A stretch of 64,000 bases of DNA from Kryptolebias marmoratus (Eukaryota; Chordata; Actinopteri; Cyprinodontiformes; Rivulidae). Under the pieces are notes generated by a model. It was given only the letters and a program-made list of their open reading frames with translations, searched no databases and had not been told where the DNA came from. Numbering within the stretch: the first letter of the stretch is position 1; each line of letters begins with the position of its first letter. Shown here piece by piece: positions 25,861 to 40,900 of the stretch. A program made the translations under genes and the position numbers. The stretch covers positions 20,799,187-20,863,186 of the forward strand of contig NC_051451.1 of the NCBI RefSeq assembly GCF_001649575.2. The letters are read 5' to 3'.

Positions 25861-28800
25861 TGGTAAAGTTCTCTTGGTGTGGTTTTTAATCTATCTGTAG
25901 AAATGGAAGTATTTTCTTTTATTATAACCACACTCAGCATGTGCTGTGATAGAGCAAACCCAACTTCGATTTACTTATTTGAGAGCCAAGAAGGTCTCTC
26001 CACTTGTAACAAAGGATGTCTGCTTGGCATTTAGGTCTGCTCACTTCATTAGGTGGATAAAGTCTGGCAGCAAGCCTATGCTGGCACAGAAACACACACA
26101 CTTGCAAGCACCACTGTAAGTGCAAAAAAACTCAGGGGATAGATGAGTGTGGTGGGAGGGAAGAAGCTGGGACAAGTGAGGTTACAGAGAACTGGTTGTG
26201 CAGCTACACTTGATGGTTTGCAGGCACTATGAGAGATACAGTATGTTAATGTACATGTTGGCTGTATATATAGACACATACTGACCCTCTTTCTGTCCAT
26301 ACCTCTGACACAGGGATGACCTTCACCTTTGAAGCAAATTCACTGGAGGGGAAACAGTGAGACCAAAAAGGACATGGGATCAGCAGCTCTCACACGCAGA
26401 ATGTTCCTGAATCTTGCTTTCAGTCTGTGTCACGTATTAACTCTTTTCCTCATGTGAACGAACAGTGAACGCAGGCTCGTGCAAGTAATTCTTAAGTGAA
26501 TGTTTGCTTTTGCTAACTGATATTTTATCACAATATTTCAGGATTGTTAGGACACAGGATGGCTCACTTAGCAGCTGGACACTACTGACACAAAGAGATT
26601 GTTATGTTTTATTATCTGTAAGTGGCTTTAGAAGAACAAGATAAACATGAGAAAGAGTGCTGCACAGCAGGAAGTGAACTTATATCAGAATCAGAGATTG
26701 TATTGTTTCTCTTTGTGTCATGCAGAAGATAAAATTCCTGAAAAAGCAGTCTGTCTATGAAGTCTAATTCAATAAAAGGAACTCTTTTAGATGCAAATGT
26801 GGGAAAGCCAACCAGATCAATAAAAGTTTACATTATTTAAGTGCCTATGTAGTTTAAAAATTTCTTGACTACATTTTCACTTATGTCCAAATGCTGCCTT
26901 AGCAGTTGAACATGTCCTTCATCAACTTAAACCTCTGTTGACTTATTGGCGTGTGTGGATGTTGGAGACTGTCTCTGGGAATCAAAAAGCTGCCAATAGA
27001 GTAAACAAGCACATCTCCTAACCCGCTGCAGTGTAGAAAGACAAGATGGTCTTCTGAAGTATCCCTGAAATACTATCCTCATGCCTGAAAGTTAAATTAA
27101 GTGGATCCTAACAGCTTTTTTGATACATAACTAAGTATGCTGCAAAATCGCATCGACCGTATTTGCTCACATCATCACCTCCATCACTCAAACTTTGCCT
27201 TTATCCTCCAAAGTTGTGTTATTTATGGCCAGAAATTGCTCTGCTAACCTTTGCACCACAACTAATCAATATTACTCACAGCTAATAATTTGTGGACCTT
27301 AGGCTTCCTTGAAGGGGTAGTTTATCTGTGCACACATCCCTATCTTGAAGTATCTTGCAGACATGTTTGTGACCTATTTTAGGACCGCCAGCATTTCCTC
27401 TTGATACAAGCAGTGTCCTGCCTTCAAGTCAGCAACAAAAGTGTCTTTCATGGTAATCAATCAACAATGGTTGTCTCTCCTTGTTCTCCTTCCCCATTAC
27501 TGGCCCCTTTGGCCACTGGCCAATCAATTCCTCTCTTAAGTTTCCAGCATTCTGATTGGATGGGGGTTTTAAGATTAGGTCCAGTCTTTATTGTTCTGCC
27601 TAAAGGTTTAGCATGGTTTCAAAAGAATGTCTTAGCAATTGTATGAGAGAGAGTGGGTGCGTTTGGAGATGGTGGTTTAGTGTGTGTCAGGGTGATTGTA
27701 AAGACGAAAGGATGAAGAGTGGGTGAGGTGGCCAGCCGCCCAGATATGCCCTCCGAGAAGAGTTTGAATTCAAAACCACACAAGAAGATGGGGGAGATGA
27801 TGTGGAAGAAAAGACAAGCCAATACATTCCCTGTCCTTCTCTGACGGATTTTCTACTAAAATGTTTAAAAAATGTATTTTATACATTGTAAATTCAATAG
27901 ATGCAACTTTATGAACTGTTGAAGTTGTGCAAAAGTTTTATGCAGTGATAAGTTTTGAGTAAAGCCTCATTTTTTTACCACACACATCAAACTTGCAAAG
28001 CAAAAGTCAAAATTAGGTTGCAGAATTCCCATATGCCTCAGTCTGCATCACACACAATTCAATGCACTGTTACTTTAAATTGTGGTTTGAAGGATGAATC
28101 TTCCCTTTCTAAATTCCACATTTTTCTGATAACCTTTTGACATAGAATAGTTCATTTTCATTTTAACTAAATAAAAAAGGCTTTCATCCCTCAACATAAG
28201 CACTGTAAAAAAAAAAGTGGCAAACAACTTATTTTAAAAGCAATAGCTGTCAGGAGAAGTCTTTGATGTAAATAACATGGTAAAAATAAATTTTAGAAAA
28301 CAGAGCACAGTGATGAACCTAACCTGCAAGCATCTGGGATTTTCAAAAGCAGAAAACTTCTGAACCAACTGGAAACTCCCTATATTTATGTGTATTTGTC
28401 AGAATTACATACACAGATTTTCAATATTTATTTTAAAGAATATAAGCCTGTTCAGTCCTGCCTTATTTATCAACTCCATTATGTTGTACTAATATTTTTG
28501 TTAATGTCTAGCCTTGTCGCAGTGCTTTGAACATGAATATTGGGTGAAAGTGGTGTGGTCTTTCCACACATTTCAACATTTCCACTCTTTATGTGGTTAT
28601 TATGTCACTCTATATATGTAAAGTCCATTATTCACATTATTCAGTCTACAGAATAGAAAAAGCAAATATTTCTCCATTAATGCCACTATATTGGATAAAT
28701 CTGTCAGTTTGACCATCATTAGGAAATATCAGGCTTATGTGAAATGACTGATTTCTGCCTCATTTCAGCTTGTTTCGCTCAGCCTCTGGCCAGGAACAAC

Positions 28801-31779
28801 TTTGTTGGAGGGAGAGCTATTGCACATAGTTGCTGAAATGTGATGAAATAATGCTGGAAGATTTTAGCACCACACTGTTACATAGTGTTAAAGCTGTAGA
28901 TGTCAATCACTGGGCAGTGATGGAAAGACATGCTGTGCTTGTCGTTGCCTGTCTTTGGCTTCTCTTCGACACACAATCACAATCAGCTCAGTCAACTGTT
29001 GCTTGATTCTTGTGCTTTTTCTTTGCTGTCTCTGTCTCTGTCATACAAGTTACAGCTTCTCCTTTAAACATGGGAAGGTTGACAGCAGGGTCAGGAGGAA
29101 TGCTTAGTCACACAATCAGACAGTTTTTCCTCCCTTTTCCCGTCGCAGACACACACACAGTCACTCCTCCCTTTACTGTCAACTTAAACCTTTGAGCAGG
29201 AGCTTCAGCTTCCCCGTGTCGGACGCTTTGTAAAGCAGCTTTGACCAGCTCACCGTCATGGAATCCAATGGAAAGAGACAGACAGAAGAAAGAGTTACCC
29301 CAACTGGGCCCAGGGTTTTTTTCCCCCTTTAGTGTGTGTGTCAGCTTCCAGTAAAAACTTCTGAGTGACAGGAGATGTACTCTGAATGTTGAGAAACAAG
29401 CTGCAGCATACCTCCAACAGACTACTATCATAACAGAGCCAAAGATGATGCCTGTTGTCAGCATTTTTGGAAAAACCTGCTACCGCTGTGCTAAAATTCA
29501 CACAATTGGAGCATATTTGTTAAAGGGAGGGTACTTGCATATCTGAATTGCATTCCTACATGAAAAAGTAATGTTTTCTCCACTGAAAGAATTCAAGAGT
29601 CATCCTTTGTTTTATCAGTCTTATTCCAGCAGATTACATTTTATCCTGTAGCATCTTAATTTTGTTTACACGCATGCAAAACTTACCAATGCAAATATAT
29701 ACATAAAAAAGTCCAACAAGAGAAGAGCAATTTAAAAAGTAAGAAAACCTTTTTGCAGAGCTCTTGAAATGTCAAATTCATGGCACATTTACTTATCTTG
29801 GGCTAACTTTGTTAAAGTTAAACACACACTCACACCACCTCCCTATCTCACTTTTTACCATTTGATTTGTTTATTTTAAAGGAAAGAGATAGGACCAGTT
29901 CAACCTGGAGATTTTATTAGCCCTGAAGATTCAACAGAAGCACTGCAAGTTTCAGGCACTGAAATCTGACTCTACTGTAATGGAGTTTACTTTGGGGGTA
30001 GTTACCTTTTCCAAATAAACCACATGACAAACTGCTGCAGGTCCAGCAGCATTCCTTAGTTATGCAGAATAAATAAATGTGGAGAGATGTTTTTGGGTAA
30101 GTCATTTATTTAAAGAAAAGCTATTGAAGCTAACCAGGTTTCTCTTTGACTTCCTGTTTTAGCCGACATGTTGGCTACTGTACAGCTGCGTTTTATCACA
30201 GCTCTGTTTTTGAGGCCATTTCTCTGTTTGTAATTTGAACCCAGGTGAGAGTTGTATGTTTAGTCAGTGACTACAAGATCTGCAGTGATTTATGGGCTGT
30301 AGATTTCTTTGTTAGACACTTTCCTGCTACCTGATCTGTTTGCTGTTGAGTGTGTTTAGTGATCCATCTTTCAACATGCAACCATAAGTATGTTAACAAG
30401 AATAGCCAGAACTCATTTTTCCTCCTCACCTTATCTCTTCATCTTTTTGTATTTAGCATACAAGTGTTTTTTTTTTTTTTCAATACAAGATCTTTGTTTA
30501 TCTCCATAACGTCTGGGGTCATCAGTCAAGGCTCAGGTCTCACTCCTGAAATATGAGTTGCAACAAACGGGAAAAGACTTTCCCATATCTCAGTGAAAGA
30601 TTGCATGATGAGAGAAGTTCTGGGCATTTCTATCTGCCTTCAGCAGTTTTTATTTCACAATCTATGAAACTCTAATACTGTCTCAAAATAAATTTATGGC
30701 TCATTTATTTCAATTTATTTTCTTTTTTTGTATATAGAGCCTGTTTTTACCTCAGTAGGGAAGATTCCAATCATCATTTTCTAAACTGAGCTGGAGCAAT
30801 CAATGGACACCAGGAAATGCACCAAAAAGCTGACGTATATTTCACTTGGTTCAGCAGCTTCTACTAAAATAAGACATCTCTGTCATTTAAATTTGTACTT
30901 ATTGTCACAGATGTCTGTGAAAAAAATGACTGGGAATTATCAAATGCATTACCCAGATCTGTGACATTGTCCAACCAGATGTTTCTACTTTTCGTTGCAT
31001 TTTATGAGCCGTTTGTTATTAAAAATTTTTTTTGCTGAGCAGCCCTCAAAAGTATTTATTTACACAGCCTTTCAGATTTATCAGCCTAAACATTACTGAC
31101 ACAAAGTGAGGGGAAAAAAGTCACTAGTAAAAACTCTTTATTGGTGCCTGGACGATAAAAATTCTGGATGCTCTGCAGTTATCAGTTTTGTGACAGATTT
31201 CAGTCTGATTCCAGTAAATATTAATGTCATTCATCTTCTTTTCTCAGACATAAAATATAATATTTTGTTTTAGCTTCTAAATTCAGCAACACTGTGTTCT
31301 TTCTAACTCAAGCTTATAGTGCTATCAGTTCAAGAAAGAAAAGACAGATCACCTTAGATTCAAATAATTTTTTGCAAAGCAGGCAATAATAAATAGCCCT
31401 ATTAACAGAATATATAACATTTTATGAATGTGTTATCTTAATGTGTCCCATTACACTTTAAATTTGTCAAAAAGAATGAATTTGTTGTAAAAAATACATA
31501 TTTTTAATCTAATTCAGGATCTTGTCCTAGCCCTAATAAAGCAGATAAGTGCCCAAAATAATCATAATAAAGAATGATTTCTGTAAAGTAAATAATGCAG
31601 CAATTGTCAATATTTTTTTTAACTTTTTAAAATAAAGATATTTGTATGAGGATGGATGGATGAACTCTAAATATAATACTAGTAGTAGTAGATATTAAAG
31701 GAAATAAATACTCCTACTTAATTTGAACTTTTTCACTTTGCCTTAAATGTGTTTTTCCTTTTATTGAATACAGACTGTG
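25861..31779. other. Intergenic between sfrp5 and golga7b, part 1
   Basis: No gene recognised. The longest open frames are a minus-strand frame at 29108-29464 and a plus-strand frame at 27401-27646. Neither has domain similarity, splice context or conserved motifs that I can see. The interval is plain AT-rich intergenic DNA with scattered homopolymer runs. Confidence 0.65.
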
Positions 31780-31945
31780 TGATGGGGCAGCAGTAGCTTG
31801 GTGGTCAGTGCTGTGGTCTCAGGTTTGAGCCCAGGTTGTGTCAAGAAGAGCATCTGGTGTAAAATAAACAAAACAATTGCCAAACTTCTTGTGCAGGTTT
31901 GCTCGGTATGGCAACCCCTGCTAAGAGGAGCAGCTGAAAGAACTG
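31780..31945 (+). mobile_element. tRNA-derived SINE fragment
   Basis: An A-box-like TAGCTTGGTGGT at 31794-31805 and a B-box-like GGTTTGAGCCC at 31822-31832 mark a tRNA-derived RNA polymerase III promoter. These are followed by the body string 'aagaagagcatctggtgtaaaa' and 'ggcaacccctgctaagaggagcagctgaaag', a module abundant in teleost SINEs ('gaagggcatccgg...gcgacccc...gagcagccgaaag'). The boxes are closer together than in an intact tRNA and several positions are mutated, so it is an old, inactive copy. Confidence 0.7.
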
Positions 31946-34900
31946 AAAGAATAACGACTGAATAAAGACTGTCCCATACTTGCACTTGCTCATTACTCTT
32001 GAGGCAGGAGGTGCTATTTGTTTTATAAACTCTGAGCTCTTTTTCTCCTTGTACCTTTTAGGGATATGCATTACCATCCCTGAACTATTTGGGGAGGACA
32101 AAGATTCAGATTCTTATTACTTTTTACATTTAAACAACCAAGTTTAGTGCAACCAGTTGACATAACTAAGTAAATCAAATTCATTTCATTTTTTAGAGTG
32201 CAGTTGAATGGATAGATGAATACTGCTACTATTTTAGTGCTACCATTTTTTATGCAGGTTTTTTCAATACAGATGATTATTGGCTGAATAAAAGGAGCAA
32301 TTGAACCTTAACAAAACAACTTGAACTGTGAACATTAAATATAAATGATCAAGAACTTTTATTGTGCTCTATATTACAACTTTACTTTACATATTAGGTA
32401 TTTGAAGATGATGCATGCTCACTGAACGTTACACAACACACTTTAAATTATATTCATATATACTACAAAAAAGTTAAGGTTGTGATGACAATTATTTTCT
32501 TTTTCCTGTGATTTTACTAAAATCGAACCTGTTAAAAGAATTACATTATGTTTATATACAGAGCAGTCTAGACAGATATTGATCCATTAATAATGTTCTT
32601 CTGTAGAAACCACTGCATATTTGAGTGGGCTTTGGCGAAAGTACATGATTAAAGTGGTTAGTATTCAGCGGCAGGAGACAAATGAGAATAGGAGAACTGA
32701 GCAGAACTAAAAGAATGTGACATATTGCATAAGAACATGTGTCCTGAACAAACCTTGCCCAGATAAATGAAGGGAAGAACAAGCCGGTTAATTGTAAAGT
32801 ACAATGGCGCTTTTCACCAATCCAGTGGGCAGACATGCTGCTGAACTGTGTTAATGGAAGAACAGCAGTTTCATATTGGCAGGGGTGATGACCGCTGTTC
32901 CAAACCACTTCATCTGTCCTCCCCCAGTCTGCTTACCAAGCACCTATGCTAGTTTTGGACAACACAAACTTTGGAATAAGTAAAGCATAATTTTCCTCCT
33001 CTTTCTCTTTTCAATGTGCTTCTGTGTCTTATGCACATTACCCTACACATACCAATTTGCACAGATGAAAAATGTCAAGGGCAGACCACCTGGCTGTTTC
33101 ATGCCTGGTCAGAGGAAAATCATCCTGTCTTCATCAATGAGGCGCCGTGTGCAGAGCGTGCAGTGTCCCACTCACATATCACTGCCATTAGGCAGGCATG
33201 TGCTGGGCCAGTTCCAGGGCAGTGCCTGTTGCTCCGCTCACTGAAGTCCTGTACAGGGTAATCGACATCCACCTAACTCATTCTGCAGGTGCAAAAATGT
33301 GTAACAAGGAGAACCTGAGACATTATTGGTACGTTCAGATGACCCTTCTGTAAATTCATCAGTCTATTTTTCCAGCTCAAAAGTATTTGTGTCAAACCAG
33401 GCATCTTATTCAACTATAGTTTTAGGAGAATCAACATTGTCATCAGGATTCATGGGTATTTCAGCAGTTTTTGAAATTTCTGCATAGTTTTGTTTAATTA
33501 AAGAAGGGGAAAATATTTATAAATTATGCCCAGAGTGAGGTAGTCGAGACCCTAATTCTTGTTCTTATGATTTTGCAAGTTTCTTTGTTTTGCACACATT
33601 CACTGTCTCTCTCCAAATGTAAAGTAAAGGCCAGAGGAGTTTCAAAACTCTGGCTACTAATTGTTGGAACTACTGAAGAAGAGCCTAATTGGCAATTGTA
33701 GATTAACTATTGTAATGTTGATCAAAGTGGTTTCCCTAAAACTATACACCTACCAGTGCAGCTTTTGCACAATGAAGCTGTGAAAGCAGATGTGTAAATG
33801 CTTTAAACTTGGAATATGGGTTATTAGTGGCAGTCAGAGTTTCAGTGACAGCTCAGTGAGCGTGAAGAACTCTGCATAAACATCACTTTTATGGGCTTGC
33901 AGATCTGCAAGACTAATCTTTAAAAAAAACTTCAGAAACTTGGAAAAATAGCCAAATGAACTTTGAGGGCATAGTATTTGATTAGATGAAATCACGATAA
34001 AACACTTTTATTTAAACCAGTTACCTGAATCCAGCCCTCAGTGTTAAACTGAATGATAAAGTAACACAACATTTCCATCCAAGAGCAGCAGAAAAATAGC
34101 ATCTTTCCAGAAATCATTGCTACACTATTATAGCACAGGACTGAGTCAGTGATTAAAAATAAAGGCAAGCATACAGTATGTGGTATGACAAGAAAAAGGT
34201 TTAAAAATGAGTTCCATCAATAATTTATACTAATCAGTGCTCTGTGACTCAGATTGCCCTCTGTCATGCTGTAAATGAATTCTCTGTAGGTACACATACT
34301 GTAATCCAGTGAACTCCATTAACATTTTCCATCGACTCACTTCTTTAGTCTAAATAATAATGTGTGACCTGAATAAGTAATAGAATAAGCACCTAAAATA
34401 ATAATTAAAAAAAATTGTTTGACAAAGCAAAGCACTGTGTATGTTTGCATGTAAAAAACGGTTGATTTAACTTGACTAATGTGCACATTTTGTCTCACTG
34501 TGTCTGAAGTCATGAGCGTCACTGAAACAACTGCACAATATGTGGGTGTAGAAAATGGGCAGCAGGCTTCAGAACCTCTGATCAGATGGAAATGTCTGTC
34601 TAAAGTAAAGCAAGAAAATAACCCACATGCACATACACTTTTCAGTGATGCGTGATAAATACAAACTGAATTTGAGCAACATTATAACACAGCCTCTACT
34701 TGTGGCATCTTCCTGACAAATATTTAACTTTATTTTCGTTTTGTCATTTTTAAACTCATTATAGCTTCGTATTTTAGATTGTTTCCAGTGGATACAAAAC
34801 AAACCCAGGAAACAAATTTGAATGACTGTCTAGAAATCTTTGCCAGTTTGATTAATATTCACAGCTGGAAACAAGCATTTCCTTACATAGAAAATCAATC

Positions 34901-37900
34901 TTTCTCTTTTAAAGATGATTTCTAGAAGAATTCGAACCCCTCCTGAGCAACAAATCTGCATTCAGTAACTTGTTCTCATTTTCTAAACCCAGACCATTTT
35001 ATGAAACGTTGTGTTTCCAGATCCTAAGGACTCAGTGTTGGCACCCAAAGGAAAACCATTTAATAATTTTCATTTTCCCTCTGCTCTCGTCTTCAAAATA
35101 CCAACATGTAGACACCAATGTTCTGCAGTTATTACATTATAACTCATAAGTGTGTGTTTTCTTTAATCATTTCATTCCTTCCACCTTTTACCAGACTCCC
35201 ACTGTGGTTTCCCACCTATTTTCCATCTTTTACTTCTTATAAATGTCAGATTTATGATAACAGATGACAAGTTGACAAGTTTAAAAAATGATGGGACATT
35301 AGGTGGATAAATACAGCTCATGTTCCTTTAAGTTAGAAAACTAGAGAAGGTGTAATTTCCGGAGTCTGAGACCCCAGGTTCCCCCGTAAAATGATCTGCA
35401 CTTGCTCTTGCTGTTTGGAAAATGACTAGTTGATTAAAAGTAGTCGAGCCAAGACATTCCCAAGCCAGCCTGTGTAGCTTGACTGTCAAATGGCGTCAAG
35501 GTAGACAGATCGTGATACCAGAGCTGAAAAAGTAGAGAACTGCAAGGATGATCAGAAGGGATGAGTGGCACAGAAGTTGGAAACATTGTGAAAATAGATG
35601 TAAAAAGCCCAGAGGATGAGTCTCTTTGACGTGCGCAGACACACATGGACGCTCGGCGGTAATTAGCACCATATCTGTGTTTGTTTTGTCCCTCTCAGGC
35701 CGGAGCCGGAGCCCAGCACAGGACAGGAAAGCTGTCTGAGTGTGGAAAGCATAAAGCTCTTCAAAGCGACTGCATGACAAAGACACCAAGATGACGGAGG
35801 AGATAGAGAAGCATAAAGAAACACCAGGAGCTAAATGTGATCATGGAGAAAAAAGGACGAGGTAAAACTGGAGCATGCTGACCTCTGAACTAATATTTTT
35901 TTAAATTTTTCCTTTCTTTACATCTGAAGCTGATCATAAAATTGCTGAAAGATAAAGCTTGAATGAAGCAACCAGCAGTTCTGGGAAGATGGACAGGATT
36001 TGTTTCTGTGTGACTGCTTTCATGACAATGCATGTCTTTGTGGGCGTTCATTTGTGAATCATTGCTTCTGGGTGCATTTACTCATTTGTGTGTGTTCACT
36101 CCTGTGTGTGTGTGTGTCTGTGTGTGTGTGTGTAATGAAGCTTGGCATTCATCCCTCAACATTTAAGACAGATTATTTCATTTAAAAAAATACAAACTAA
36201 CAGCAGTGACTTTTATAGCTTTTGTCATCTTCAGTTAATATTTTCCATTTTTTTGTCCTGTTTTTGATGAGATATGGAGGAATCTGAGCCTCCTTGAGGC
36301 AGAGCAGACGTTTGTCATGCAGGTGTGAAACAAAAAAACAGTTGCAAGGATTGAACTCCGTCTTATTTTCATTTCAGAATAAATTTAATAACACACACAT
36401 GTTGGCTTGTCAAACAAGGTTAAAATAAATGCTTAGTAGTAATTTCTCACAGCAACTATCTTTTGCCTCAGTCTATTATTTTTATGTTAAAGGAAGTTCA
36501 AGTTGAAACATGGTTTGTGGTCTGTTGCAAGCTGGTTTGTGTTGCAAAACCAATCATGTCAAACATATTCAGTCAGAGAAAGTATCTGACGTAAAAGTGA
36601 TGCAATGTAAAGACCCACAGCATAGTGTTTGTTTAAATAGCTGTAATATTTTTGTGGTTTGAGTTGTTTTAGATGGCAGAATTTTGCTCTTGAATGGGAC
36701 CTCTTCTGAGTAGACTAATTCAACCTGAGGATTCTCACAGATTCTCCAAACTGAGTTCATGCTGACCTAAGTCCACTGCAGGTAAGACACTTACTTTTCA
36801 TAACTACTTCACACCACCCCACTTAAAAGATCTGTTTAAAATTGTCCTTGTATTTTTTTTCTAACAAATCACAGACATAAGTAAACATGAATCATATTGA
36901 TCTCCATGTTCTAAAACATTTTTAACATGTTTCCTTTTGTGCTCTTGTCCACTAGAGGGGGTAGCAAATACAGCTGACATTTGCCCTCTGGTTCTGTCGA
37001 TGGCAGGGGGACCTGGAGGTTTTCCTACAACCTAAAATTGTCCAAAAACAGTATCATACCAAGAGCTTCAATACACAGACATATTGTGTTTGTTTTTTGG
37101 ACAGTTTAGGTACATTTCAAATCAAAAGGCTCTGCACTGAAAACATGAAGCACTGCGGTTCTGTGTTATGGAAGTTATGGCAGCCAGTTGAGAGCTGAAT
37201 GACAAGCTGCACCACGGCATCGACTCTCGGGATTCTGCCTTCTGTTCTATCATTTGAAGGCAGGCAAAATAAGATATTCGTCCTACCTTCTGCAGTAGCT
37301 GCAGACTCCACCAGTTTTGTACTCCAGCCACAGAAAGAAAAAAGCCTCCACCAGCCTGAAATTCTGCTCTCACTTAAGCTACAAAAAGACATGCTTGGCA
37401 TACAGTCTAAAACCTCACCATCATATATAATCACAGTCAAGAGTCAGAAAATTTGGGACATGTGGATTATAATGGATTATAATGGAATCGGATTATTTGC
37501 AATTAGTAGTCTCATTTGATACATTTAAAAAAATGTAATTGCAACAATAATAAGAAACATAGTCTGAAATTTGCTGCACATCTGGTGTTTCTTGCTGCAT
37601 GCATGCCACAGCACCTCAGCAGCAGATGGGCACAGACCTGCTCTTTCTTCAGCCCTGTAAACAATCGACAGGCAAATAGCTGAGGGGTTCTTTCACTAAA
37701 TGATGAGTTAATTTCAATCTGAGGAGAGTCTTGACTGCAAAAAGGAAATCATCAGCCAAACTTCATGTCAAAACTTTTGAGAGATATTGCTTTTTTCAAG
37801 TTTTTTTGTTTTTCTTTTTCCTGACAAGCTTACTTTAATCAGCCTTCAAAGACTGCTGGCTGTGGTATCTTTGCACTGTGCCATGTTAAAAAAAAAATTA

Positions 37901-40900
37901 CTTCATCATGAAGTTCACTTTAAAAGCTATAACGCATGTTGTCTGCATCACTAATGTGACTTTACTTCTCACAGTACTGAAAGCTCAACTCTTGTGTTAT
38001 GTTTCACACATCACAATCTGTTTAAATCTTGTGTCCCACTCTGTGGTGCGTGCTGGAAAGACTTCAGAGATCCATATCTAGACTTGGACTTTACGAACAT
38101 AAAAATCTTAAAAGCTATTCCTATTGTCAACAGAGTGAGAACTCATATTATAATTTTGGTGTTCCCTGCTTACCACATATTTTCATTTAGAAAAGAACAG
38201 AAACCTTTGCACTGTAAAGTACTGCAGTGAAGTTATTTTTTCTCTCATAGTAACAGATGCTCACATGTGGCATGTTTAGAAAGTTAATTGTGAATTTTAC
38301 TCACACTAACCACCACAGGCTGCAGTGAGAAACAGCAGCAGTTACAGAAAGAACAGCTTTATCCATGACCGATTTAGGGTTGCATGCTTTGGCTCTCCTA
38401 TCCCTTCATGCACTTTGTTTACTGGCACACACAACATTTAGTCTTTGCACCCTTATAGATATTCTTTTTTCAGATGAGTAGCATTATTTGTCTGCAAGGC
38501 TTTGCACAACGGTTTCCTGTATGTGCACCATTGTGGATTTGTATACTTTGTCTGACTGTAAGCTGATTGCAACTGTAAATTCAATGTAGAAAATATCCAG
38601 GGTTTCACGCTTCTTCCACGTGCACAACAAACACTTTGTCTTGCCTTTTTAGCCATTTCTTCTTCCAGGTGGGGAATAGTGATGCAGAGTTGTGCGTGCC
38701 ATGGCAAGCTCTTCTCTCTGCAATAATGGGGATGTTTTCTGCTATCATTTTCACTGCATGTTCATGATTTACTCGCTCCTCCTCCTGATAATCAATACAG
38801 CCAAAACTTCATCCGGGTTAATTAAAAGCAGGAGGACAATCATGGCTTCAGCAATCACGGAAACTTGGTTTTAAATCAGATTTAAGTCTTTTAAATAAGA
38901 ACAAATGAGGGAAACAAAAAGACTAAAAAAATACATGGAAGATGATTCAAACATGACCTTGTTTGGGTTTTAGTTTCTAATTTCTTTGTTCCACTCAAGG
39001 CCTCATTCACCGATATCATTTCAAGTGTATGTTTCAAATTAGCTAAGAATGTCTCAGTGACACTCTACAACCGATTCAAGGCTTGTTCTTCAATCTCAGA
39101 GTTGTTTGCACTGAAAATCCTAAAACAGAGGAGCACTTACACGCTGCACAAACTGGAATGCCCAAGAATTACGATTCTATGGAATTTTGTTTTCAACAAA
39201 ATCTAGAAAAATTTGGGAATAATGACGTAGGTAATCTTAATGTAAAAGTAAAAAAAACACTTTTATGTCTTGATTCAACATTTTTTTTTAAGATTAACTT
39301 TATGGTTGAACTTTAAAAGCTTGTCTGTTGTCGGGTTTTAGAAGGAGGGTCAGAACAGAACTTTGCTGTGGTGGCTGAGAAGGAAGTGGTGCACCACATA
39401 TCATATTGCTTTGATAGATGGAAGACACAGCAGGTCAGTAACTCAGAGACCTCTTAACAACCAAGAGAGGCCCAAAGCCTATAAAATACCAGGAAAAATG
39501 TTCCTGTTGGTGAATGAGGCATACTCATTTATCTTTTCTCTTTTAAAATCAAACCATTTATAGTCTTTGTTTTCTGACCTAAAAATGACCAAAGTAATTC
39601 TGATATACAAACTTATTATGACTTATTATGTGACAGCTTCTTCAAGGTGCACAACTCTGTTCATAGTAATCTTCTTCAGCTCGTGTCATTCAAGCAAAGA
39701 AAAAAAAAAAACTAGGACAAAAACAAAAACAAACAAACAAAACAGCAAGTTTTGCTGTAGCCTCAGATCATCCTTGCATAGTTTTGGAATCCTGTGACTA
39801 AAATCAAAATTGATGTCTTTGCATTTTAGCAATTATTGTGACTACTTAGATACAGTTTTTTTTATATAAGCTAAATATCTCAAATCTGATCTTGATACTG
39901 ATCTTACTTTTGATCAAACAAGACAAGCAAAGACAGCACTTGGACAAAAATGTATTTTTGGCTGAAAACAGTGGAACTGAATAGACCAAAAAACAAAAGG
40001 CACCTTATGTGTAAAAGTCACAGAGCTCATCGGATCAAATGTTCCTCTGTAGCGTTAACTCATTGATTATTCATAAACATATATTTTTCCAGTGCTATAT
40101 TTTTCAAAGGGAAAATCCTCTCAAGTGTCAGCATTTGGGGGATGTTTATAAGACACAGTGGCAGGCACTAAGGTGAGTGAAACCATGGCAACAAACAAGA
40201 CATAAACGTATGAGAATTCCACTAGCTCAGTGGGAAGGTCGGTGTGTCTCAATGTCTCGGCAGACCGGGACTTTTTCTCTGCTGTCGAAACCTTTTCATG
40301 TGTGTCCATCTTAAACCGAGCAGCATGTTGAGCTGTTTCTCTACAAAGTCACGAGAAATGAGTAAATTAAATCACCTCTGCATTGCGAGGTTCTCGTTTC
40401 ACAAGAAGTGAGAAAACAAGTTGTGAAACATGTAGGATTTTCTAAACTGTACAGTGGCTTTTGTTTCAAGAGGGACAGACTTAAAGTGTGTTAAGACATG
40501 CATGTTAACACAGTGACAGCGTGTTTTAACAGAAGAGGGAAAGATACTCTGAGTTTACCCACTAAGCGAGACCGATCGTGTCTTTATATGGAAGTGCAGC
40601 GGCGTACATAAGAGCAATGGAGGCAGGAAATTCTTGGCTCACCTTATTTCTCTCATCCCCTTCCCTCTGGCAGCGGTCTAGCTGAGGGACCACAGTTGTC
40701 ACCACAGCACATAGTTAAAATATCACTATCCTGTAAGACAGCAGAAAAGCCTCCCAAGCACAATTTTAATGTGAATTCAAGAGTGCAGAACAACACAGGG
40801 GGCATTTAAAAGCAAGGGCAAGATAAATGTCACAACCACTGCTTGTTATTTGCCATTTAACAGACAGCAACATACTTGGTTTTCATGGTGTTACTATGCA

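Noticed and set aside
29108..29464. Minus-strand frame containing GEKNPGP, resembling the end of a 2A-type peptide
   Set aside because: The residues before NPGP do not fit the D-V/I-E-x-NPGP consensus, and nothing else in the frame resembles a retrotransposon ORF.
31780..31945. tRNA gene
   Set aside because: A- and B-box-like motifs are present, but no cloverleaf can be formed and the downstream body is a SINE.
33014..33261. Two overlapping plus-strand frames of about 80 codons
   Set aside because: Two frames are open in parallel over the same bases, which points to chance lack of stops in a GC-richer patch; no family motif was seen.
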